From NCBI RefSeq assembly GCF_000612845.1, contig NZ_CCAT010000063.1, forward strand, positions 1 to 64,000: DNA of 64,000 bases, written 5' to 3'. Every line of letters starts with the position of its first letter. Within the stretch, counting starts at the first letter, position 1. Below are positions 18,591 to 26,706 of the stretch, in pieces. The DNA is from Clostridium ihumii AP5 (lineage in GTDB: Bacteria > Bacillota > Clostridia > Clostridiales > Clostridiaceae). A program made the position numbers and the translations under genes. The notes under the pieces were generated by a model. That model saw only the letters and a program-made list of their open reading frames with translations. It did no database searches and was not told where the DNA came from.

Positions 18591-19505
18591 TCATTTTTCT
18601 AACACTTTAGTTTTCAAATATATTATAAATTTATTACCTATATCTGATAATTCATCTCTAGAACGCTTAATATAGCCAAATGAAACTTTTTCCTCACATT
18701 CTGTTATAGGTATCACTTGTATTCCACAATATTCATATTTGTCTTTTGCTAAACTTGTACCTATTGAACAAAAATCTGTATTTTTTAGTAATTGTATTAA
18801 AAAGCTATCACTATTTGTATATGATATGGATGTGTTTTCTCCAATATAAAATGCATCTTCTTTTAAATGTCCCAAATGATCGAATAAAGAATATTTATCT
18901 TCATAATGTTGAATTAATTTAGTATCTTTTATTGACTGCTGACTTATTATTTCATTTTTAGATATAATACTATTCTTGCCTAAAAATAGACATAATGATA
19001 CTTTTCGTAACTCAGTATATTCCATTCCCTTTGATTTTATATTATGCATAAAGGCTGACATGTTACGTTTAGATATATGTACAACACCTAATTCTACATC
19101 TCTTCTATGAACTTTTTTTATAATTTCTTCAACACTGCATTCACAAAAATCCATTTCAATGTTTTTATCTAAATTATTATTATAAAATTCAGCTAAAAAA
19201 GTAGATAATTTATTGCTTGGTACACTTCCAATAGATAATTTTTCTACATATTTTTCTTTCTTTAATCCTTTAATTAACTTCATATTTTTTAATACTTCAA
19301 GTGCATATCTATATATTTTTTCGCCCTCTTTAGTTATAGTTACTCCCGTTCGATTACGATTGAGTAATTTCATATTTAATTCTTCTTCTAAAGACTTTAT
19401 TACTTTACTAACATTTGGTTGTGTAGTAATTAGTGTTTCTGCTGCTGCATGAAAACTGCCCATATCAACACTAACTACAAAATATTGTAATTGTTTTATA
19501 TCCAT
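18591..19505 (-). CDS. LysR-family transcriptional regulator
   Basis: The 304-residue protein has the LysR helix-turn-helix at residues 1-60 (MDIKQLQYFVVSVDMGSFHAAAETLITTQPNVSKVIKSLEEEL) and a periplasmic-binding-like effector domain after about residue 90. An ATG six codons upstream is only one base from GGAG, so I chose the ATG at 19505, preceded by GAGGATAAGATT; the family also begins with MDIKQLQYF. It is isolated, with no divergent partner that is clearly a target. The effector cannot be told from sequence. Confidence 0.9.
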   Translation of the reverse strand: MDIKQLQYFVVSVDMGSFHAAAETLITTQPNVSKVIKSLEEELNMKLLNRNRTGVTITKEGEKIYRYALEVLKNMKLIKGLKKEKYVEKLSIGSVPSNKLSTFLAEFYNNNLDKNIEMDFCECSVEEIIKKVHRRDVELGVVHISKRNMSAFMHNIKSKGMEYTELRKVSLCLFLGKNSIISKNEIISQQSIKDTKLIQHYEDKYSLFDHLGHLKEDAFYIGENTSISYTNSDSFLIQLLKNTDFCSIGTSLAKDKYEYCGIQVIPITECEEKVSFGYIKRSRDELSDIGNKFIIYLKTKVLEK

Positions 19506-20098
19506 AATCTTATCCTCATTCATTCTCCTTTATGATATTCAAACTCTTAATTAAATATAATATCATAATAAAAACACTTCTTAATTGGGAAGTGTCTCTA
19601 ATAATAGTATTTGCAAATTATTATTTGTTATAATAAATTTAATATTAATAAAAATAATTATTTACAACTTTCTTTTAATTTGTAGTTTCACAAATAATAT
19701 AGCATATTATAGATTAAAATGTGTATTATCCTTATATTGTATGTATTCCAAATTGTTATCACTAATGTATTTTATTTATAAATCCTCATGTAATTATACT
19801 AATATATTCTTATTTTTCAGCTTATCCACTTCATTGTTTTATATTTACTCAATATATTACACATGGAAAATAAAACATTTAAATACATATTTCAATTCCA
19901 AATTAGAATACCTTTTTTACAGAAGAAAGATAAATAACATATTTTTTCATGTAAACTTAAATTTCAATTTATTAATATTTTAATTGATAATTTTAGTTTT
20001 CATATTTTTGCAATACTTGTACCACATCATATATGATTTAAATATAATGTTGTATAGGGATAATTATTTTCCTTAAATTTTTTATGTAGGTGATTGTA
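19506..20098. other. AT-rich intergenic region
   Basis: These 590 bases carry the promoter regions of the LysR gene and of the divergent gene at 20099. A 132-codon open frame (19585-19983) has the Ile, Asn, Tyr, Phe and Leu-rich composition of translated AT-rich noncoding DNA, with no ribosome binding site, so I do not call it a gene. Confidence 0.5.
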
Positions 20099-20644
20099 AT
20101 GTCATGTAATGATAAAAATATTCATAAGGAAGTATCCATACCATATCCATTGTATCAATCAAAACAAGGAAATTATTTTATTGGTGAAACACCAATATTA
20201 ATCGGTAGAAATGGACATGCATTAGCAGGCTTAGTAAATCCAATAGATTCAAATGTAACTATTTATGTTAATGCTATGACTATAACAAATATTTCAGCTC
20301 TTAATATCTCTGCTGAATTTTATGTTAAAACAAATTTAAAAAGAAGTATGATTAGTGATTCAGTTAGTGCAGCTAATTTAGATTATTCTACTACAAATCC
20401 AGAAGGTGAAATTAGATATCTAGGTTTAGGTGTTTCAAAACCTAAATTTGGCGTATCTATATTTAGTAGAATAGTTCCACCTTATTCAACATTAGTTGTT
20501 GATGGAAGTCAAATAATTCTTCCTCCTGGACAATCAATCTTAATTTATTTAGGCGGTTTATTACCAATTCAATTAAACAGTACTATAGTTGCTTTTGGAT
20601 GGTGGGAAGAAATGTTATGTACTCCATCACCTTATTGTTGCTAA
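20099..20644 (+). CDS. Beta-rich protein of unknown function with CC terminus (DUF6143-like)
   Basis: The 181-residue protein has no signal peptide and a strongly beta-type pattern: LIGRNGHALAGLVNPIDSNVTIYVNAMTITNIS, then VPPYSTLVVDGSQIILPPGQSILIYLG, ending PSPYCC. It resembles small clostridial proteins that I associate, with low certainty, with DUF6143. A terminal Cys pair and monocistronic layout are common in spore-coat or exosporium proteins, but this is only a hint. The ATG at 20099 has AGGTG at the right distance; a GTG three codons upstream overlaps that site. Confidence 0.6.
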   Translation: MSCNDKNIHKEVSIPYPLYQSKQGNYFIGETPILIGRNGHALAGLVNPIDSNVTIYVNAMTITNISALNISAEFYVKTNLKRSMISDSVSAANLDYSTTNPEGEIRYLGLGVSKPKFGVSIFSRIVPPYSTLVVDGSQIILPPGQSILIYLGGLLPIQLNSTIVAFGWWEEMLCTPSPYCC

Positions 20645-20664
20645 AAATTAATATTTAAAAATAA

Positions 20665-20692
20665 AAAACCACGATTTTTTAATCGTGGTTTT
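20665..20692. terminator. Bidirectional terminator
   Basis: AAAACCACGATT and AATCGTGGTTTT form a 12-bp stem with T-runs on both sides, between two convergent genes. Confidence 0.85.
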
Positions 20693-20704
20693 CTTAATGA
20701 AAAC

Positions 20705-21073
20705 TTATATTATTGGTAACCATTGATAAGTTATTACTATCCAATAAACTAAAAATAAAATTGTTGCTGATACTAAGTAGCTTTTTTCCGTTTTTGTAGT
20801 TTTCTTTAATATAAAACCTAATACTATTCCTATTATAAAATCTATAAATACTGCCAATGGAACAAATAAAAACTCTGAAGATACATATCCTCCCATCTTA
20901 TTTACAATTGGCTCATATATTATAACTGTTGGAATTGCATGTATTATATCGTATATGTGTGCATTATTCATTATAAGTATAGATAAAGCATTTCCTACAA
21001 ATGATAATATTGCAAATATAAAACCACAAGATAACACTTTTCTATTTTGTATAAATGTTCTAAGTTTACTCAT
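20705..21073 (-). CDS. Small four-helix membrane protein
   Basis: This 122-residue protein has about four transmembrane helices (LSCGFIFAILSFVGNALSILIM, AIPTVIIYEPIV, FLFVPLAVFIDFIIGIVLGFIL, SYLVSATILFLVYWIVITY). No family is recognised. GGAGAAAAATTA precedes the ATG. It is a single gene with its own terminator. Confidence 0.7.
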   Translation of the reverse strand: MSKLRTFIQNRKVLSCGFIFAILSFVGNALSILIMNNAHIYDIIHAIPTVIIYEPIVNKMGGYVSSEFLFVPLAVFIDFIIGIVLGFILKKTTKTEKSYLVSATILFLVYWIVITYQWLPII

Positions 21074-21175
21074 TAATTTTTCTCCTAATATTTTGACTAG
21101 AATACTATGATACTCATATCTTGTTCCCTTTTTTTATAAATATTCATAAATATTTTTTTGTTCTTTACTTTATAT

Positions 21176-22141
21176 TTAAAAATTTTCACTAAATAACCCT
21201 GCACCTTTTATGATTTCTTGTTCTAAAAACAAGCTAGATACAGCAGCTTTATAATCATTTATTTTTTGTGATTTTTTTATTTTCTTAGCATATTTCTTAT
21301 TGTCAGAAAATATGTAAATCATATAACCCCATAATTCTTTCATTTTAAACATAGTATTTTTTTCATCTTTATATAATTCTAAATAATTATTTAGAACCTC
21401 ATCATGAAAATCTCTTATTACTTTTTTATCTATAGTATTCTTATTTTCTATTTCATTTATTAATCCTGGATTGGCAAGTAGTCCTCTTCCAATCATAACT
21501 TTATTTAAATTCGGAAATTCTTGTATTATTTTATTATAACTATCTGTTGTAAAAATATCACCATTATAACAAATTGTATTTTTACTTAGTTCTAACGCAT
21601 CTTTAAACACTTCTAAATTAGGTGTATTTCCATAAAAATCTTCTCTTGTTCTAGGATGAATAATTAATTCTTCCATTTCATATTTATTATAAATTTTTAT
21701 AAGTTCATAAAACTCTTCTGGACTGTCTTTTCCTATTCTAGTCTTTACAGAAATTCTTACGTCATTTATTTTAAAGATTTCATCTAAAAATCTATCAAGC
21801 TCATCCCTTTTTGCTAAAAATCCCGAACCTCTATTCTTTGAAACAACAGTTCCTGCTGGACAACCTAAATTTAAATTGACTTCCTCATACCCAAGTTCCC
21901 TTAATTTCTTACAAGTAACAATAAATCCTTCTGAATCATTAGTAAGTATTTGTGGCACTATATTCATTTTATTGTTATTTTCCGGCAAAATATCTCTTAA
22001 CTCTTTAGTTTTAAGACTTTTACTAGTGTTAGGAACTATAAATGGCGTAAAGTATTTATCTATATTATGAAAAAACTTCTCATATGCATTTCTATATATG
22101 TATCCTGTAATTCCTTCCATTGGTGCTAAATAATATTTCAT
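21176..22141 (-). CDS. tRNA-dihydrouridine synthase
   Basis: This FMN enzyme reduces uridine to dihydrouridine in the D-loop of tRNA. The 321-residue sequence starts MKYYLAPMEGITGYIYRN and has the catalytic motif NLNLGCPAGTVVSKNRGSG with Cys94. It also has the barrel motifs ISVKTRIG, ELIIHPRTREDFY and YNGDIFTTDSY, and GRGLLANPGL for phosphate binding. An ATG five codons upstream overlaps the ribosome binding site GAGGAG, so I chose 22141. The protein is a shorter Dus variant common in Firmicutes. It is a single gene. Confidence 0.92.
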   Translation of the reverse strand: MKYYLAPMEGITGYIYRNAYEKFFHNIDKYFTPFIVPNTSKSLKTKELRDILPENNNKMNIVPQILTNDSEGFIVTCKKLRELGYEEVNLNLGCPAGTVVSKNRGSGFLAKRDELDRFLDEIFKINDVRISVKTRIGKDSPEEFYELIKIYNKYEMEELIIHPRTREDFYGNTPNLEVFKDALELSKNTICYNGDIFTTDSYNKIIQEFPNLNKVMIGRGLLANPGLINEIENKNTIDKKVIRDFHDEVLNNYLELYKDEKNTMFKMKELWGYMIYIFSDNKKYAKKIKKSQKINDYKAAVSSLFLEQEIIKGAGLFSENF

Positions 22142-22223
22142 TTGATATCTCCTCATAATTTTATAATAATATTTATATTATAGACTAAACTAATATTTTC
22201 TGAAATATAAAATAGCAAAAGCA

Positions 22224-22258
22224 AAAACACATCAGTAAAAATTACTAATGTGTTTTTT
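22224..22258 (-). terminator. Terminator after the OPT/PqqD-like operon
   Basis: AAAAACACATCAGTAA pairs imperfectly with TTACTAATGTGTTTTT, with T-runs on both strands, 13 bases from the PqqD-like stop. Confidence 0.75.
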
Positions 22259-22270
22259 ATATCTAACTTT

Positions 22271-22618
22271 TTAATTTATTTTTTCAATGTACTTACAATT
22301 ATCATATATATGATTTAAAAAAACTAATAGTCTTTCATAAAGTGGATTTACTTTATCACCAAACTTATGTTGTAAATTTTCCCCGACTTCTTTAACTGTT
22401 CTATTTCCATCAAGTTGTATGAATACTGCACTACAATATTCATCAAATTCAATTTTTTTATACATAGGAATTTTAAATCTTAATTTTCTAAAAAACCTTT
22501 GTATTTTATAATCTTGTTTTTCAAGAACAGTGACTATTTTATTTTTATTTACTTCGTATTCAACATAATCACAAATTTTAAATTTTGTATTTAAAATTTC
22601 TTCATTAGTCTTCATCAT
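22271..22618 (-). CDS. PqqD-like protein
   Basis: The 115-residue protein shows the PqqD/RRE-like pattern with a C-terminal winged-helix part (FIQLDGNRTVKEVGENLQHKFGDKVNPLYERLLVFLNHI). PqqD-type domains recognise peptides in RiPP pathways. Here the gene overlaps the end of the OPT transporter gene by 14 bases, so the two are translated together. I infer a peptide-binding helper of the transporter. No RiPP precursor or radical SAM gene is visible nearby. Confidence 0.7.
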   Translation of the reverse strand: MMKTNEEILNTKFKICDYVEYEVNKNKIVTVLEKQDYKIQRFFRKLRFKIPMYKKIEFDEYCSAVFIQLDGNRTVKEVGENLQHKFGDKVNPLYERLLVFLNHIYDNCKYIEKIN

Positions 22619-24530
22619 GTTTTACCTTCGATGCCATAATAGGTATTGTAGTCGCTACAACTAAAATTACTAATAAAATTATAGCCATAGTATTACTTGC
22701 TGCAAATCCAGCTGGAGTTCCAGGTGTTATTATACCTGATACTTGTAATATTATTCCTATTAATCCTATTATAGATCCACCAGCTACAAGTCCTGATGAC
22801 AAACTAATTCCATTGGAAACCCTAACTTCTTTTTCTTTATCACTCTTACTCATTTTTTCAACAAATACACGTATTAATGCTCCGATTAATATTATAGATG
22901 TTGTTGATATAGGTAAATAAAATCCTATAGCAACAGTCATTATAGGTAAGTCTAATAAGAATAAGAATAGTGCCATAATAACACCAACTATAATCATTGG
23001 CCAAGGTAAGTTTCCTGACATTATACCTGAAGTTAATGTAGCCATTAAGTTTGCTTGTGGTAATGCAAATGGTGCATCTGCTCCAGTAATTTTTAATTGA
23101 CTTGAAAGTACCATTATTGTTCCTGTAACAACAACAACACCAACTATACTAGCTAATACAAAAGAATTTTGCATTTCTCTTTTACTTCCACCAATTATAT
23201 AAGTTACTTTTTGGGATTGGCTATATCCGCCAGCTACTGATATTGCAACAACCATAAATGCTGCAAATAGAAGTAATGTTTTATTATCAGCCTGACCAGT
23301 CCACCCCATTATAACAAATACTAATGTTAATATAACCAATGAAGCAATTGTCATACCTGATACTGGAAGGTTTGATGTTCCTATTGTACCTGTTAAACGA
23401 CCAGAAACTATTACAAATAGCATTGATAATATTAATGATACAATTGCTGCTACTATAGCCATTGTTGCACTTTGAGAAATAAAGAATGCTGCTACAAAAG
23501 CTACTACAATACCACCTAAAAGCAATAGCATTTCTCCTGAACCTTTTTCCCCATCAGCATCTTTATTTGATTTAGCTCTTAATGTTTCTTTTATAGAAAG
23601 CACTATAGTTGGTATAAGTTTAACAGCCCCTATTATACCACCACAAAGCATCATTCCTGCTCCTATATACTTAACATAACTTCCTGATATAGCATTTACA
23701 TCCATTTGATGTAAAAGCATACTTGCATCATTCCATGTTTGTGTATTACGTTCTGCTAAATCAGTAAAATAACCTATTAACGGAGCAATACCAAAGTTAG
23801 CAAGTATTGAGCCTGCAAACATAGTTAAGGATACCTCTAATCCAACTATAAATCCTATACCTAATAAAAGTGGATTTACTTCTGTTGAATATTTCCATTT
23901 ATAAAATGCACTTCCTAAAAAAGTAAAAGTATTATTTATCATGTTTAAAAATGAGCTAGTTAGAACATTAATAACACCACTTATTCCAACTCCAATTCCC
24001 ATATACTTTATAGCATCTCCACCTGCTTCTGAAGCAACAAGTGTTTCAGATATTGCCATTGATTCTGGATACATAAGTTTTCCATGTTCTTCAACTATTA
24101 AATAGTTATAAACTAATGCTAAAACTCCTATACCAAATAGTGTTCCACCTACACCTACACCTATTCCTTCTAAAAAAGTGATATCTTTTCCTATTAATAT
24201 AATTGCAGGTAATACATAAATCATACCACTTGCTATAGATTCTCCACCACTTGCCATACCTTGAGTTATATTTTTCCCAAGAATTCCTGTATTACGAGCA
24301 AATACTTTAATAAGCATTGAACCTATTATAGCACCTGGAATACCTGCTGCAACAGTTAATCCTGATTTCATACCTGAATAAGCCGTTGATGCTGCAAATA
24401 CAGTTGCTAATACTATACCTATTATAATTGAAGCGGCATTGGCTCCTTTTTTAGATTTATCTGTTATATAAGGAACATAATCTTTTCCATGAACACCCCC
24501 ATAAGCTTCTTTGGGTAATTTGTCTTTCAT
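22605..24530 (-). CDS. OPT-family oligopeptide transporter
   Basis: A 641-residue polytopic protein of the OPT family (proton-coupled uptake of oligopeptides or of metal-siderophore complexes). It has about 15 hydrophobic helices. Family markers are STAYSGMKSGLTVAAGIPGAIIG near the N-terminus, ITQGMASGGESIASGMIYVLPA, and LMYPESMAISETLVASEAGGDA. The end is KVKHDED. It forms a two-gene unit with the PqqD-like protein. The real substrate cannot be told from sequence. Confidence 0.92.
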   Translation of the reverse strand: MKDKLPKEAYGGVHGKDYVPYITDKSKKGANAASIIIGIVLATVFAASTAYSGMKSGLTVAAGIPGAIIGSMLIKVFARNTGILGKNITQGMASGGESIASGMIYVLPAIILIGKDITFLEGIGVGVGGTLFGIGVLALVYNYLIVEEHGKLMYPESMAISETLVASEAGGDAIKYMGIGVGISGVINVLTSSFLNMINNTFTFLGSAFYKWKYSTEVNPLLLGIGFIVGLEVSLTMFAGSILANFGIAPLIGYFTDLAERNTQTWNDASMLLHQMDVNAISGSYVKYIGAGMMLCGGIIGAVKLIPTIVLSIKETLRAKSNKDADGEKGSGEMLLLLGGIVVAFVAAFFISQSATMAIVAAIVSLILSMLFVIVSGRLTGTIGTSNLPVSGMTIASLVILTLVFVIMGWTGQADNKTLLLFAAFMVVAISVAGGYSQSQKVTYIIGGSKREMQNSFVLASIVGVVVVTGTIMVLSSQLKITGADAPFALPQANLMATLTSGIMSGNLPWPMIIVGVIMALFLFLLDLPIMTVAIGFYLPISTTSIILIGALIRVFVEKMSKSDKEKEVRVSNGISLSSGLVAGGSIIGLIGIILQVSGIITPGTPAGFAASNTMAIILLVILVVATTIPIMASKVKHDED

Positions 24531-24639
24531 ATTTTAATCTCCTTTCTTTTGTTCATTCATATCTTTACATTGAATACGTCCTTTTTATTATTTGCCATAA
24601 TTCGATAATATATTTATGTTTTCTACTAAATTCTAAAAT

Positions 24640-24685
24640 AAAAGATGAATTATAATTTTAATTAATTACAATTCATCTTTTTTTA
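24640..24685 (-). terminator. Terminator after the sensor kinase operon
   Basis: AGATGAATT(A)TAATT and AATTACAATTCATCT form an imperfect AT-rich hairpin with T-runs on both sides, about 50 bases after the stop of the kinase gene. Confidence 0.6.
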
Positions 24686-24734
24686 TACTCTCTAATTTAA
24701 TTCCAATTTAATATTTTTCTAAATAAACTCAAAA

Positions 24735-25988
24735 TTAATTATTTATTGTTTTTAAAAAATTTATATAAAAAGTACTTCCTACCCCTACTTCACTTTCAAC
24801 TGATATATCTCCATTGTGTGCTTTTATAATTGCTTTGCTTAAACATAATCCAATTCCAATACTAGTTGGATTAATAGAATTTTCACCTTTATAAAATCTA
24901 TTGAAAATTTTATTTATTTCACTTTTTTCTATTCCTTCACCATTGTCCTTTATAGAAATCCGCACAGATATAGGTGTTTCATATAGTTCAATGAAAATAT
25001 GTCCTCCATTTTTAGTATGCTCTATTGCATTTTTTATAATATTACTCAAAGCTTCAGCTATCCACTTTCTATCATGATACAAGACTATATCTTTATCATA
25101 TTTAAATTCGATTCTTTGATTTTTTTCATTAGCTTTTATTATTAATGGATTTATACTCTCTTCAATTGTATTTTTCATTGAAAATTTTTCCTTATGATAT
25201 TCTACAACATTACTTTCTAATCGTGCATATTTTAATAATGTCTTAACTAGCCATTCCATTCTTTCTAATTGTTCTTTACTAAGTAAAATAAATTTTTCTA
25301 TATCTTTATTATCCATATCTACATGATCTAATAAAATTTCATTATACATAGACAATGCCATTAATGGTGTTTTAAGTTGATGTGATATATCATTTATTAT
25401 ATTTTTCAAATTTAGTTTTTCATCATATAGCATTGAAATACTATTATATATACGCTCTTCCATAATTGAAAATTTTAATATAAACTTATCTAGACTTCCT
25501 TCATATTTATGTTCTTTAAACTTATCACAATTTCTGCTTTCAATAACATTTTCTGCTCTATAAGTTAAATACTTAACTTCTTTATATAAGGGATTAAAAA
25601 AATAAATTACCCCAATAATTAAAAATATAATACTACCAACAGTTATTGATAGAAATAATATTTTATATCCATCAAAAGCATTTGCTATTGTTGGATTTTC
25701 CCTATAACTTAAACTATCGTCATAAGAATATTGGGATAAAATATTTTTTCCTAAGATTTCGTTTCCTTTCATTTTATCTGTAAATATTGGAATTATTTCA
25801 ATTCCTAATTCTTTATCTTTTTCATACACCTGCCCAACTATCTCATAACTTTTTTGTATAATATTATTATTAATATTATTTACAAACATTGAAAATATTA
25901 TAATACTTAGTATAGATTGCATAACTAAAATTAAAATTATATATCTTATAATTTTTAATCTCTCATCTTTATTCTGAAATGGTATCAC
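24735..25988 (-). CDS. Sensor histidine kinase
   Basis: The 417-residue kinase has a transmembrane helix at 12-34 (IIRYIILILVMQSILSIIIFSMF), an extracellular loop of about 60 residues, and a second helix at 95-118. The catalytic part follows: H-box NDISHQLKTPLMALSMY, N-box NIIKNAIEHTKNGG, G1 DNGEGIEKSE and G2 GIGLCLSKAI. The initiation codon is GTG, one base after the stop of the response regulator, and GGTG precedes it. It is the last of a four-gene operon (ABC ATPase, permease, regulator, kinase) and probably senses membrane-active peptides or lipid stress. Confidence 0.93.
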   Translation of the reverse strand: MIPFQNKDERLKIIRYIILILVMQSILSIIIFSMFVNNINNNIIQKSYEIVGQVYEKDKELGIEIIPIFTDKMKGNEILGKNILSQYSYDDSLSYRENPTIANAFDGYKILFLSITVGSIIFLIIGVIYFFNPLYKEVKYLTYRAENVIESRNCDKFKEHKYEGSLDKFILKFSIMEERIYNSISMLYDEKLNLKNIINDISHQLKTPLMALSMYNEILLDHVDMDNKDIEKFILLSKEQLERMEWLVKTLLKYARLESNVVEYHKEKFSMKNTIEESINPLIIKANEKNQRIEFKYDKDIVLYHDRKWIAEALSNIIKNAIEHTKNGGHIFIELYETPISVRISIKDNGEGIEKSEINKIFNRFYKGENSINPTSIGIGLCLSKAIIKAHNGDISVESEVGVGSTFYINFLKTINN

Positions 25989-26690
25989 TTATTTCACCAC
26001 CTCAACACTCCACTTATAGCCCACACCTCTTACTGTTGCTATCAAAGTAGGATTTTTACCATCGTATTCTATTTTTTCTCTTAGCCTTTTTATATAGACA
26101 CTTAATGCATTTGCATCTATATAATTTCCATCTATATCCCATAATTTTTCTAAAATAAAATTTCTAGTCAATACATTAGGTGCATTTTCCATAAGCAATA
26201 ACAATAATTTAAATTCATTTACCGTTAAAGATATATCTTCACCATTTTTTCTAACAGAATGTGCCCCTTTATCTAATTCTATTCCATTGCTCTTTATTAT
26301 TTTTCGACTATCTATAACTTTTATAAAATTTCTTTTTCTCCTTAAAACTGCATTGATGCGCGATACTAATTCCTTTATCTTAACAGGTTTTGTTACATAG
26401 TCATCCGCTCCTAAATCTAATCCTGTTACTACATTTGACTCCTCATCACATGCAGTCATAAATATTATAGGTATCTCATTTCCCGCTTCCCTTACCTCAC
26501 TACAAAATTCATATCCATCTCCATCTGGTAACATTAAGTCTAATAAAATCAAATCATCACCATCATTTAACTTTCCCCTGGCACTCTTTAAATTTAATGC
26601 ATGCTCAACTACAAATCCTTCTTTTTTTAAACTATATATAACTGCTAATGCAACTGCTCTATCATCTTCAACTAGTAAAATTTTCTTCAA
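25989..26690 (-). CDS. OmpR-family response regulator
   Basis: The receiver domain (1-118) has the acidic pair in LLVEDDRAV, the phosphorylated Asp in DLILLDLMLPDGDGYEF, and the Lys of DDYVTKPVKI. The C-terminal winged helix (about 130-230) contains LTVNEFKLLLLLMENAPNVLTRNFILEKLW and VRGVGYKW. Translation starts at TTG with a strong AGGAGGAATTTAA in front. It pairs with the kinase directly downstream and probably controls the ABC transporter genes upstream. Confidence 0.94.
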   Translation of the reverse strand: MKKILLVEDDRAVALAVIYSLKKEGFVVEHALNLKSARGKLNDGDDLILLDLMLPDGDGYEFCSEVREAGNEIPIIFMTACDEESNVVTGLDLGADDYVTKPVKIKELVSRINAVLRRKRNFIKVIDSRKIIKSNGIELDKGAHSVRKNGEDISLTVNEFKLLLLLMENAPNVLTRNFILEKLWDIDGNYIDANALSVYIKRLREKIEYDGKNPTLIATVRGVGYKWSVEVVK

Positions 26691-26706
26691 ATTAAATTCC
26701 TCCTAA

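Noticed and set aside
19585-19983. 132-codon open frame on the plus strand
   Set aside because: Composition (Ile, Asn, Tyr, Phe, Leu, Ser) is that of AT-rich noncoding DNA; no ribosome binding site and no family resemblance.
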